The notes under the pieces are model-generated. The model worked only from the letters and a program-made list of their open reading frames with translations. It searched no databases and had not been told where the DNA came from. Position numbers and translations under genes: made by a program. This document shows positions 56,751 to 64,000 of a stretch of 64,000 bases of DNA, in pieces (within the stretch, counting starts at the first letter, position 1; every line of letters starts with the position of its first letter). The DNA comes from Skermanella sp. TT6 (GTDB lineage: Bacteria; Pseudomonadota; Alphaproteobacteria; Azospirillales; Azospirillaceae): NCBI RefSeq assembly GCF_016653635.2, contig NZ_CP067420.1:508501-572500 (forward strand). The letters are read 5' to 3'.

Positions 56751-57047
56751 ATGGCATCCGGACAGGAGAGATCGGCAGTGACAGCGCATCACCAGGAATT
56801 GCAGGGCAGCGAGACCGACCGTTTCCAGGCAGCTTCCATCGATCGGAGTCCCGTCCGAAGGTCCCGCAACCGGATCGTCCGGATAGGCTGGAACCTGGCG
56901 AGCCTTCTGTCCAGCCGAATCCGCGAGACCCGCGACCGCGCCATGTTCGACGACCTGGAGGGCGCGGCCCTCTTCGCCCGCAAGCACCAGAAAGACATGC
57001 GGGCGCAGTGGCGGCGGGTGGTGGACGGCTATCCCCGGTTCGAGTGA
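56751..57047 (+). CDS. Hypothetical basic protein
   Basis: 98 aa (or 111 from a GTG at 56712). The N-terminal half is polar; the C-terminal half is a basic helix, RNRIVRIGWNLASLLSSRIR, then ETRDRAMFDDLEGAALFARK. The ending loosely recalls DUF1127-type short proteins, without a clear match. No ribosome site is evident. Reading frame is open and has normal codon bias, so it may be real. Confidence 0.4.
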   Translation: MASGQERSAVTAHHQELQGSETDRFQAASIDRSPVRRSRNRIVRIGWNLASLLSSRIRETRDRAMFDDLEGAALFARKHQKDMRAQWRRVVDGYPRFE

Positions 57048-57225
57048 ACCGGGCTCCGGTTCGAGCACGGTGAATTCCCACTTCCATGGACCGAGCAGAC
57101 CGCGCGCTTGACGACGCTTACCGGCTTGCGGAATCTTCGAGTCGCAGGTCAGGGATATACACAGGACGGCGCAGTCCGCCGATCCCGACGGCATCGACTT
57201 CGACATCGAACAGGCGAGGGAGGCG

Positions 57226-57645
57226 ATGGAAATCGCCCACCGGGTCCTGGACCGACTGGAGACGAACGCAACCACTCGCTCCCTGAAACACGTGGTCCTC
57301 GCGACCACCGCCTACATCCACGGGATCATGTCGGCAAGGCCGCTGGCCTGCCAGCACGCGAGCGCCGACTACGTCGATTTCGTCAATTTCACCTTCGCGG
57401 CCAGCTCGACTTTCGTCCGCCTGGAACTGGGCGGTTTCTTCATCATCCCGCCGGCGATCTTCCGGCGCTTCTTCCTGAGCTTCCGGGGCCGCGCGAACTG
57501 GCCCGAGCCGTTCGGCCACGACCTGGGCGCCGACCTGGAGCACGACCTGTCCACCATCCTGTTCTTCTTCGAAGCCTATATGCGCCCCGGGATCCTGACG
57601 GGTTACAGGTTCCGGAACCCGGGCCGCTTCCATCGGCGGGACTGA
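57226..57645 (+). CDS. Hypothetical protein
   Basis: 139 aa. MEIAHRVLDRLETNATTRSL, a short hydrophobic stretch VVLATTAYIHGIMSA, then LELGGFFIIPPAIFRRFFLS. No family recognised. The only start codon in this frame is ATG 57226, preceded by GAGGGAGG at very short distance; sequence just upstream is also open and protein-like (DPDGIDFDIEQAREA), so the true gene may begin earlier with a non-standard codon or have lost its start. Confidence 0.45.
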   Translation: MEIAHRVLDRLETNATTRSLKHVVLATTAYIHGIMSARPLACQHASADYVDFVNFTFAASSTFVRLELGGFFIIPPAIFRRFFLSFRGRANWPEPFGHDLGADLEHDLSTILFFFEAYMRPGILTGYRFRNPGRFHRRD

Positions 57646-57818
57646 CGTTCATCCCTCTTGCCGGCGTCGCTACGGAGCGGTTGCCGACGCGGGCGGATAC
57701 GATCTTCGCCCTGGCGTGACCGCGTAGCCACGGCCGGTCCCCCACTTCTCCCCTTGCCCCGGACCGCATGCCCCCGCACTCTTCCGAAAGGCAACGGGCA
57801 GGCAGGGACGGGAAGAAG

Positions 57819-58976
57819 ATGGCCGCGAGGAAGCAGACACAGAAGCCGCAGCGGATCATGCTGGACTTCCACCACCACGAGGGCCTGGGCCGTGAACTCG
57901 ACGAGGCGATCCGCAACGACCTCTCCGTGGTCAAGCAGTCGGGGCGCTGCCTGTGGACCGCGTCGGACGAGACCGCCACGATCGAGCGGCTGACCACCGA
58001 GGACTGGAAGACCTTCGGCCGCCACACCCCCTATCGGCTGGCCGATTTCTTCGACCTGCCGGCGGAGGGGGAGGTGGACATCGAGGGACTCTCGGTCGAC
58101 GGCGACTATCTCTGGATCTGCGGCTCGCACAGCCTGAAGCGCAAGAAGCCCGACCCGGACGAGACCGGCGTCGCGGAGGCGCTGGAGCGGCTGACCCGGG
58201 TGGAGTGCGAGCCGAACCGCTACCTGCTGGGCCGCATCCCGCTGGTCCGCGAGTCGGAGGACGGCGTCCACGCCCTGGCCCGGTCCGCGCCCTCGGGCGG
58301 CGGCGGCCCCGGCCGGAGGGCCGGCCGGCTCAAGATGGACGGGAAGGGCTCCAACGCCCTGTCCAGGGCGCTGCGCAAGGACGAGCATCTCGGCCGCTTC
58401 ATGGCGATACCGTCCAAGGACAACGGCTTCGACGTGGAAGGGATCTCGGCGCGGGGCGACCGGGTATTCCTCGGCATGCGCGGGCCGGTCCTGCGCGGCT
58501 GGGCCGTCCTCCTGGAACTGGAAGTCACGGAGAAGGGCAGCGTCGGCAAGGCCGCCGGCCTGAAGCTGCGCCGCATCGGTCCCGGGGGCGAACGTTACCG
58601 CAAGCATTTCCTGGATCTGGACGGGCTGGGCATCCGCGAGCTGTCGCTGGAAGGCGACGACCTCCTGATCCTGGCCGGGCCGACTATGGACCTGGACGGG
58701 CCGGTGGTCCTGTACCGCTGGCACGACGCCTGGAACCAGCGGGAGGAGACGGTCATCCCGCGCACCCGGCTGGAGCGGGTGATGGACATTCCCTACGGCG
58801 CCGGCTTCGACCATGCCGAGGGCGCGACTTTGTTCGAACGGCCGGGCGGGCCTCCGGCGGTGCTGGTCGTCTACGACAATCCCGGGCCGGAGCGGCTGGA
58901 TGCCGACGGCGCAGGCGTCGCGGCCGATCTGTTCCCGCTGCCGCCGAAGAAGCCGCGCATCCCAGCCATGTCCTGA
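57819..58976 (+). CDS. DUF3616 domain protein
   Basis: 385 aa, predicted beta-propeller-like. Repeated blade-like text: VDIEGLSVDGDYLWICGSHS, FDVEGISARGDRVFLGMRGP, IRELSLEGDDLLILAGPTMD, and a closing YGAGFDHAEGATLF. These are the DUF3616 hallmarks. No signal peptide. GGAAGAAG precedes the ATG. The function is unknown; lysine-rich KKMAARKQTQK start suggests a cytosolic protein. Confidence 0.8.
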   Translation: MAARKQTQKPQRIMLDFHHHEGLGRELDEAIRNDLSVVKQSGRCLWTASDETATIERLTTEDWKTFGRHTPYRLADFFDLPAEGEVDIEGLSVDGDYLWICGSHSLKRKKPDPDETGVAEALERLTRVECEPNRYLLGRIPLVRESEDGVHALARSAPSGGGGPGRRAGRLKMDGKGSNALSRALRKDEHLGRFMAIPSKDNGFDVEGISARGDRVFLGMRGPVLRGWAVLLELEVTEKGSVGKAAGLKLRRIGPGGERYRKHFLDLDGLGIRELSLEGDDLLILAGPTMDLDGPVVLYRWHDAWNQREETVIPRTRLERVMDIPYGAGFDHAEGATLFERPGGPPAVLVVYDNPGPERLDADGAGVAADLFPLPPKKPRIPAMS

Positions 58977-59016
58977 GGAAGGTTGGTAGGCGGCCGGGGA
59001 GGGCTACCCTTGCGGC

Positions 59017-60267
59017 ATGACCGCCTCCACGACCGTCCCGCTGCCGGGCGCCACCGCCGGCCGGCCGCCGCATATCGCGATCCTGATCGCCATCACGGCG
59101 ATCGGGCCGCTGGCGCTCAACATCTTCATCCCGTCGATCCCCGGCCTCGTGCGGGTGTTCGAGACGGATTACGGCACTGCCCAGCTGGCGCTGACCCTGT
59201 ACCTGATCGGCATCGCCTGCGGCCAGCTGATATACGGGCCGCTGTCGGACCGGTTCGGCCGGCGGCCGGTGCTGCTGGCGGGGCTGGGCGTCTTCGTGGC
59301 GGCCAGCTTGGTCTGCGCGCTGGCGCCCAGCATCGGCATGCTGATCGCCGGCCGGATCGCCCAGGCGGTCGGCGGCTGCGCCGGGATGGTGCTGAGCCGC
59401 GCCATCGTCCGCGACGTCTACGAGCGCGACAAGGCGGCCAGCACGCTCGCCTACATCACCATGGCCATGGCGGTGGCGCCCGCGGTGGCCCCGGCGCTCG
59501 GCGGCTTCCTGGAGGTCTGGTTCGGCTGGCAGGCCAGCTTCCTGCTGGTGCTCGGGTGCGGCGCCGCGGTGTGGCTCTGGAGCCTCGGGTCCCTGCGCGA
59601 GACCAATTTCCGGCGCCAGCCGCTGCCCGGGCCGGTCGGCATGGCGATCGGCTACGCGGCGCTGCTGCGTTCGCCGGAGTTCCTGGGATATGCGCTGAAC
59701 ACCGCCTTCGCGTCGGCCGTCTTCTTCGCCTTCCTGGCGGGCGCCCCCTACATCATGATCGACCTGCTGAAGCGGCCGCCCAGCGAGTACGGCACCCTGT
59801 TCGTGCTGGTCTCGGCCGGCTACGCGCTGGGCAGCTTCATCGCGGCGCGGATGGCGACCCGGCTGGGCGCCCGCCGCCTGGTGCTGGGCGGCACCCTGGT
59901 CAACCTGGCGGGCGTCGCCGTCATGGGCGGGCTCGGGCTGCTGGGCCTGTTCGACGCGCTGGCGATCTTCCTGCCCATGTGCATCGTCGCCGTCGGCAAC
60001 GGCGTCAGCATGCCGAGCGGCATCGCCGCCGCGATCAGCGTCAACCCGAGGGTGGCCGGCGCCGCTTCGGGCCTGCTGGGCTTTCTCCAGATGTCGGTGG
60101 GGGCTTTGGCGACGGTGGCTGTGGGCTACCTGAAGGACGACGACCAGATGCCGATGATCCTGGTGATGGCCGTGTCGGTGGTGCTGTCCGTCGGGGCCTA
60201 TCTGCTGGCGGTGGGGGCGGGGCGGCGGTCGGGGAGGGCGGTCCCGGTGCCGGGGACCACGGACTGA
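59017..60267 (+). CDS. Bcr/CflA family multidrug efflux transporter (MFS, DHA1)
   Basis: 416 aa with 12 predicted helices. Motif A is GPLSDRFGRRPVLLAGLGVF; the opening ITAIGPLALNIFIPSIPGL and the segment RAIVRDVYERDKAAS are characteristic of the Bcr/CflA subgroup, which exports bicyclomycin, chloramphenicol or small peptides by proton antiport. It converges with the rpfF-like gene, 8 bp apart. Substrate unknown. Confidence 0.92.
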   Translation: MTASTTVPLPGATAGRPPHIAILIAITAIGPLALNIFIPSIPGLVRVFETDYGTAQLALTLYLIGIACGQLIYGPLSDRFGRRPVLLAGLGVFVAASLVCALAPSIGMLIAGRIAQAVGGCAGMVLSRAIVRDVYERDKAASTLAYITMAMAVAPAVAPALGGFLEVWFGWQASFLLVLGCGAAVWLWSLGSLRETNFRRQPLPGPVGMAIGYAALLRSPEFLGYALNTAFASAVFFAFLAGAPYIMIDLLKRPPSEYGTLFVLVSAGYALGSFIAARMATRLGARRLVLGGTLVNLAGVAVMGGLGLLGLFDALAIFLPMCIVAVGNGVSMPSGIAAAISVNPRVAGAASGLLGFLQMSVGALATVAVGYLKDDDQMPMILVMAVSVVLSVGAYLLAVGAGRRSGRAVPVPGTTD

Positions 60268-60275
60268 CCGGGAGG

Positions 60276-61328
60276 TCAGTCGCCGACGCCGCCGAGTCGC
60301 AGGTCTTCGGCCAGGGCCGTTCCGGTCCGGGCGCGGCGGCGATCCTGGGCCGCGACCAGCCGTTCCATCATCCTCAGGTCGGCCGGACCGAGCGTCAGCG
60401 CGGTATCGACCCACAGGTCGGTGATCTCGTTCAGGTCCTGCAGCGTGATCGGGTTGACCCGCTGGCGCGCCTGGTAGATCGCCCGGTGGGCGGCGTGGCG
60501 GCGGCCGTTCTTGCGGACATAGTCGAGCAGCACCTCCTCGCCCTCGCCGTCCTCGGCCAGGACGTCCACGATGCCCATGTCGTACAGCTCGGCGCCGGTA
60601 TGGACCCGGCCGCTCATGATAAGCTTCTCGGCGACCGCGGCGCTGCTCCGGCGGGCCAGGAAGTTGTAGGCGCCCATGCCGGGGAACAGGTTGAACATCA
60701 CCTCCGGCAGGCCGAACTTGGCGCTGCGCTCGGCCACGATGACGTTGGCCGACAGCGCCGCCTCGAATCCGCCGCCGAGCGCGTCGCCCTGCACCAGCGA
60801 CATGGTGATCACCGGCAGGTCGAGCGCCACCGAATTGGCGTGGATCTCGGCGACGCAGGCCCGGGCATAGGTCGCCAGCGCGTCGCGGTCGCGCCGGCGG
60901 ATCAGCTGGGCGAACAGCCCGAGGTCGCCGCCCAGGTTGAACACGCCCGGCATCCGCGACCCCAGGACCACGTACCTGACCTGCGGCTCGGCGGTGTCGC
61001 CGCGCGAGGCCAGCATCTGGCGGACCCGGCGCAGTTCCTGCAGGACGCCGGGCGTGAAGCTCGGCCGGTCACTGAAACGGAAACGACACCAGAAGACGCC
61101 GGTCGCGGCGTCGAAGTCGAGGTCGAGCTCGCGGAACTGGCGGTCCAGGTGGAGCGGGGCGCGCCGAGGTTGCTCCGGGGCAGCGGCGGTCTTTTCAATT
61201 TTAACTGAATTGAGAAGGTGGCCGCTAATCTGCTCAAGCATGACTCTCTCCATCGCTTCCAGTATGCAAGGCGTCGGCCGGTCGGATCCGCGCTCGCCAA
61301 GGGTCGGGGTAGCCTGTGTCTCACCCAT
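60276..61328 (-). CDS. rpfF: RpfF-like DSF (cis-2-unsaturated fatty acid signal) synthase
   Basis: 350-aa crotonase-fold enzyme. The segments VFNLGGDLGLFAQLIRRRDR, SLVQGDALGGGFEAALSANV and FGLPEVMFNLFPGMGAYNFL match Xanthomonas RpfF closely as remembered. The two catalytic glutamates are E189 and E209, 20 residues apart as in RpfF (E141/E161). The ending ITDLWVDTALTLGPADLRMM then ERLVAAQDRR also fits. The N-terminus is about 60 residues longer than RpfF, so a later start is possible. It makes diffusible signal factor from acyl-ACP. Divergent from a two-component sensor gene. Confidence 0.88.
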   Translation of the reverse strand: MGETQATPTLGERGSDRPTPCILEAMERVMLEQISGHLLNSVKIEKTAAAPEQPRRAPLHLDRQFRELDLDFDAATGVFWCRFRFSDRPSFTPGVLQELRRVRQMLASRGDTAEPQVRYVVLGSRMPGVFNLGGDLGLFAQLIRRRDRDALATYARACVAEIHANSVALDLPVITMSLVQGDALGGGFEAALSANVIVAERSAKFGLPEVMFNLFPGMGAYNFLARRSSAAVAEKLIMSGRVHTGAELYDMGIVDVLAEDGEGEEVLLDYVRKNGRRHAAHRAIYQARQRVNPITLQDLNEITDLWVDTALTLGPADLRMMERLVAAQDRRRARTGTALAEDLRLGGVGD

Positions 61329-61632
61329 TATTTTGGGGTACAAACCTAAGAAACGGTTAATTGTATCTATCGTGTATGCATGCGGGATTTGATTTATTAG
61401 TGGTGTCGCTCTAGATTTGTCGTCGTAAGAATTGCGCTGAATGTCGTATTTACATTCAGTAAAGTTTTATAGAGCGAGCAGCCATCGGACCTGCCCGCCA
61501 GCCGTTCCGAATCTCCCGGAATGACCGGCGGGATACGCGATTACCCGCCCTGGCAAGGGCGCCACGTTTTGGGGAAAAAAGGTTACGGTGAGTTTCTTGA
61601 GGGTTTCCGTCTCCGAAACTGGGGTCGCCATC
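61329..61632. other. Divergent promoter region of rpfF and the sensor gene
   Basis: 304 bp, notably AT-rich in 61320-61470. It contains the perfect dyad at 61437-61459 and no gene. Both transcription starts must lie here. Confidence 0.55.
61437..61459. promoter_or_regulatory. Perfect 8-bp dyad, candidate operator
   Basis: CTGAATGT-CGTATTT-ACATTCAG. It lies about 110 bp from the rpfF start and 175 bp from the sensor start, in the AT-rich part of the shared promoter. A role in regulating either gene is inference. Confidence 0.5.
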
Positions 61633-63132
61633 ATGGGCGCCGAGGTCTTCATCATCGACGACCGCAGCGTCAATCGGAAAATCCTGACCAAGTTCGCGTC
61701 CTCGGTCGGCGACGACATCAACGTGTCCGACTTTCCCAATCCCGTGGAAGCCCTGGACGCCTGCCGGCGGACGGTGCCCGACCTGGTCATCACGGACTTC
61801 AAGATGCCCCTGATGGACGGGGCGGGGTTCATCCGGGCCCTGCGCGGGCATCCCGGCACCGCCGACGTACCGGTGATCGTGGTGACGGCCTACGAGGACC
61901 ACGAGATCCGTCGCGAGGCGCTGGAAGCCGGGGCGACGGACTTCATCCTCAGCCCGGTCGATCCCTGGGAGTTCCAGACCCGCGCCCGAAACCTCCTGCG
62001 GCTGCGCGCCCAGCAGTTCGTGATCCATCGCCAGACCATGCGGGAGAGCGAGGAGCGCTTCCGCCTGCTGGTGGAGGGAGTGCGCGACTACGCCATCGTG
62101 ATGCTGGACCCGGCCGGCCTGGTGACCAGCTGGAACGCCGGCGCCGAGCGGCTCCTGGGCTATCGCGAGGCGGAGATCCTGGGCCGGCCCGCCGGGGTGC
62201 TCGACCCGGCCGAGGGCACCGAGGGGACGCCGCTCGGCGGGACGGCCGGCGAGGCGCCGCCCGGCGGCGTCGGCGCCATGCTGGCGCAGGCGGCGTCGGA
62301 CGGCAGCGTCCACGGCGAGCATGTCCGCGTGCGGAAGGACGGCTCCCGCTTCCAAGCCGACATCCTGGTGACGGCGATGCGCGACGATGCCGATCGGCTC
62401 GCCGGCTTCTCCATGGTCACCCACGACATCACGACCCGCCGCGACATGGAGGCTGCGCTGCGCGACGCCCTGGCCGAAAGCCAGGTGCTGCTGCGCGAGT
62501 TGCATCACCGCGTCCGCAACAACCTGCAGGTCATCAGCACCGTGCTGTACCTGCAGACGCTGGGCATGCCGGAAGGCGACCTCAAGCACGGCTTCCGCCG
62601 CACCCAGCAGCGGATCGACGGGCTGGGCCTGCTGTTCCGCAACCTGCTGGGCCCCAGCCGGATCACCAGCGTCCGGTTCGACGGCTATCTGGCGGACCTG
62701 TGCAACAGCCTGGTCCGCGATTTCGACGCCGGCCGCCAGCTGGTGCGCCGGGCCGACATCGGTACGATGGCGCTCGAGCTGGACATGGCGGGGCCGCTCG
62801 GGCTGGTGATCGCCGAGATCCTGTTCACGGCGGCCGAAGGGGCGCCGGCCCGGACGGGCGGCGGCCTGACGGTGCGGGTGGAGCCCGAGTCGGGCGGCCT
62901 GAGGCTGAGCTTCGAGTTCGACCTCGCGCCCGGCGCGGGGCCGCCCCAGGTCGGCGGGCGGTACGGGCTCGGCCCCGCCGTGATGGCCGCCCTGGTCGAT
63001 CAGCTCGGCGCCCGCATCGCCCTCGACGAGGCGGCGGTCGCGGGGGACGCCCCCGAGGACGGCGCGGCCGCGCCGGAAAGCCGGGCGCGGATCTCGCTGA
63101 CCATGCCGGCGAGCCTGTTCGAGCCGGTCTGA
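61633..63132 (+). CDS. Response regulator-PAS-HisKA_2 sensor protein
   Basis: 499 aa (514 from a GTG at 61588). REC domain at about 4-125: EVFIIDDRSVNRK with the acidic pair, phospho-acceptor Asp in DLVITDFKMPLMDG, Thr in VIVVTAYED; the conserved Lys position reads LSPVDPWE, i.e. the Lys is replaced. PAS/PAC at 145-280 (RVRKDGSRFQADILV). A HisKA_2 dimerisation region has the His box LLRELHHRVRNNLQVISTVL. The ATPase domain is degenerate, lacking a clear G box. It is divergently paired with rpfF and is the best candidate for its sensor or output partner. Confidence 0.85.
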   Translation: MGAEVFIIDDRSVNRKILTKFASSVGDDINVSDFPNPVEALDACRRTVPDLVITDFKMPLMDGAGFIRALRGHPGTADVPVIVVTAYEDHEIRREALEAGATDFILSPVDPWEFQTRARNLLRLRAQQFVIHRQTMRESEERFRLLVEGVRDYAIVMLDPAGLVTSWNAGAERLLGYREAEILGRPAGVLDPAEGTEGTPLGGTAGEAPPGGVGAMLAQAASDGSVHGEHVRVRKDGSRFQADILVTAMRDDADRLAGFSMVTHDITTRRDMEAALRDALAESQVLLRELHHRVRNNLQVISTVLYLQTLGMPEGDLKHGFRRTQQRIDGLGLLFRNLLGPSRITSVRFDGYLADLCNSLVRDFDAGRQLVRRADIGTMALELDMAGPLGLVIAEILFTAAEGAPARTGGGLTVRVEPESGGLRLSFEFDLAPGAGPPQVGGRYGLGPAVMAALVDQLGARIALDEAAVAGDAPEDGAAAPESRARISLTMPASLFEPV

Positions 63133-63225
63133 ACCTTGTCCGGTCTCCGGCGGGTTGACCTGGATCAAACGAGGTATGGACGGCATCGGATATAAGGTTG
63201 TCCCTGCAGCAAGGGGGACCACCGC

Positions 63226-63747
63226 ATGGCGAGGCCGACTGCCGCCCCGACCGGGCGCGAACGGATGTTCGGCGAGGACGAGATCATCGTCAGCAAGACC
63301 GACCTGAAGGGCCGGATCACCTACGCCAATTCCGTCTTCCTCAGGATCGCGGGCTATGACGAGGCCGAGGTGCTGGGCCAGCCGCACAGCATCATCCGCC
63401 ATCCCGACATGCCGCGCGCGGTGTTCAGGCTGCTGTGGGAGACGATCGCCTCCGGGCGGGAGATCTTCGCCTACGTCAAGAACATGGCCCGGGACGGCGA
63501 CCATTACTGGGTCTTCGCCCACGTCACGCCGAGCTTCGACATGGCCGGCGCGATCACCGGCTACCACTCCTTCCGCCGCTGGGCGCGGCGCGACGCCATC
63601 GCCGCGGTGGAGCCGCTGTACGGCAGGATGCTCGCCGCCGAATCGGCCGGCGGGGGGCGGCACGGCATGGCGGCATCGACGGCGCTGCTGCACGACGCGA
63701 TGGCGCGGAAGGGGGCCGGCTATGACGCGTTCATCCTCTCTCTCTAG
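63226..63747 (+). CDS. Aer-like PAS domain protein
   Basis: 173 aa with one PAS domain at about 20-125: DEIIVSKTDLKGRITYANSV, EAEVLGQPHSIIRHPDMPRA, VFRLLWETIASGREIFAYVK and GDHYWVFAHVTPSFD. This is the Aer-type PAS, which binds FAD and senses redox state. No transmembrane or signalling domain follows. Its end overlaps the start of the downstream membrane protein gene by 26 bp, implying that the two work together. Confidence 0.88.
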   Translation: MARPTAAPTGRERMFGEDEIIVSKTDLKGRITYANSVFLRIAGYDEAEVLGQPHSIIRHPDMPRAVFRLLWETIASGREIFAYVKNMARDGDHYWVFAHVTPSFDMAGAITGYHSFRRWARRDAIAAVEPLYGRMLAAESAGGGRHGMAASTALLHDAMARKGAGYDAFILSL

Positions 63748-64000
63748 GATCCGCGCGCTGGCCGGCGCCACCGCCGCGGCCGGGGCCGCCGGGGTGCTGG
63801 CGGCCCTCCTGGCGTCCGAGTCGATGCCGGCCTGGTGGAGCGCCGTGCCGCTCGCCGCGGTCCTGGCGGCCGCCGCCGCCATCCTGGTCCTGGCCGGACG
63901 GGTGGAGCGGGCGATCCGGCGCGCCGACGCGATCTGCGCCGAGGCCGCCGCCGGCAACTACGATCACCGGATCACCGGGGTGGAGGAGGGCGGCGACCTC
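63722..64000 (+). CDS. Membrane signalling protein, probably a chemoreceptor (partial)
   Basis: First 93 residues only; continues past 64000. MTRSSSLSRIRALAGATAAA starts a hydrophobic segment (about 10-30), then a second helix (WSAVPLAAVLAAAAAILVLA), followed by VERAIRRADAICAEAAAGNY and DHRITGVEEGGDL, a HAMP-like start. With the overlapping Aer-type PAS gene this looks like the HAMP and signalling half of a split aerotaxis receptor. Histidine kinase or cyclase output cannot be excluded. Confidence 0.65.
   Translation, partial: MTRSSSLSRIRALAGATAAAGAAGVLAALLASESMPAWWSAVPLAAVLAAAAAILVLAGRVERAIRRADAICAEAAAGNYDHRITGVEEGGDL

Overview
The window is high-GC alphaproteobacterial chromosome. Gene content points to a nitrogen-fixing member of the Rhodospirillales, close to Azospirillum or Skermanella: the left edge carries the GAF domain of a NifA that resembles the Azospirillum protein, glyQ-glyS is followed by ppdK, and there are a DivL-type tyrosine pseudo-kinase and GTTC-N7-GTTC LexA sites. 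The genus is an inference from remembered families; no database was searched.

Layout. 1-639: nifA (partial, minus). 1118-7328: a compact uronate-catabolic operon (GntR regulator with a perfect dyad operator, TRAP transporter dctPQM, kduI, kduD, kdgF). It is followed by a candidate alpha-r8/MmgR-type small RNA and tRNA-Ser(UGA). 7633-10127: accessory DNA with two toxin-antitoxin pairs (PemK/Phd and HEPN/MNT). 10155-12968: an AAC(3)-III-like acetyltransferase, a secreted beta-helix protein and a small membrane protein. 13371-18346: an RTX protein with its own type I ABC exporter and HlyD-type adaptor, then a small lipoprotein. 18591-24510: a defence-like island holding a Shedu-type nuclease gene broken by a TA-flanked miniature element, a DUF4258 protein, an AT-rich DNA methyltransferase plus DGQHR-protein cassette, and an intact IS66-type element. 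24655-27152: Fe-dependent alcohol dehydrogenase, cupin, and a terminase-small-subunit-like protein behind a LexA box. 27535-31549: a sugar-nucleotide and glycosyltransferase operon.

31672-46300 is mostly housekeeping: ygfZ, a PRC-barrel protein, meaB-ppdK-glyS-glyQ, thiO-thiS-thiG under a TPP riboswitch, an S49 peptidase, a TrmN6-like methyltransferase, DUF2007, a long-chain polyprenyl diphosphate synthase and tRNA-Pro(CGG). 46359-51703 holds a dCache chemoreceptor and the DivL-like protein. 51913-58976 holds ubiA, ubiD and several small or poorly known genes; with the polyprenyl synthase these supply ubiquinone. 59017-64000 is a signalling block: Bcr/CflA exporter, an RpfF-like DSF synthase, a divergent REC-PAS-HisKA_2 protein, and an Aer-like PAS protein overlapping the start of a chemoreceptor-like gene that runs off the edge.

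The best candidate for something undescribed is the methyltransferase plus DGQHR-protein pair at 20181-22865. It is two abutting genes of clearly foreign base composition, next to a Shedu-type gene and an insertion sequence. The cleanest sequence-level result is the Shedu-type gene: removing a 205-bp element and one TA restores the reading frame exactly.
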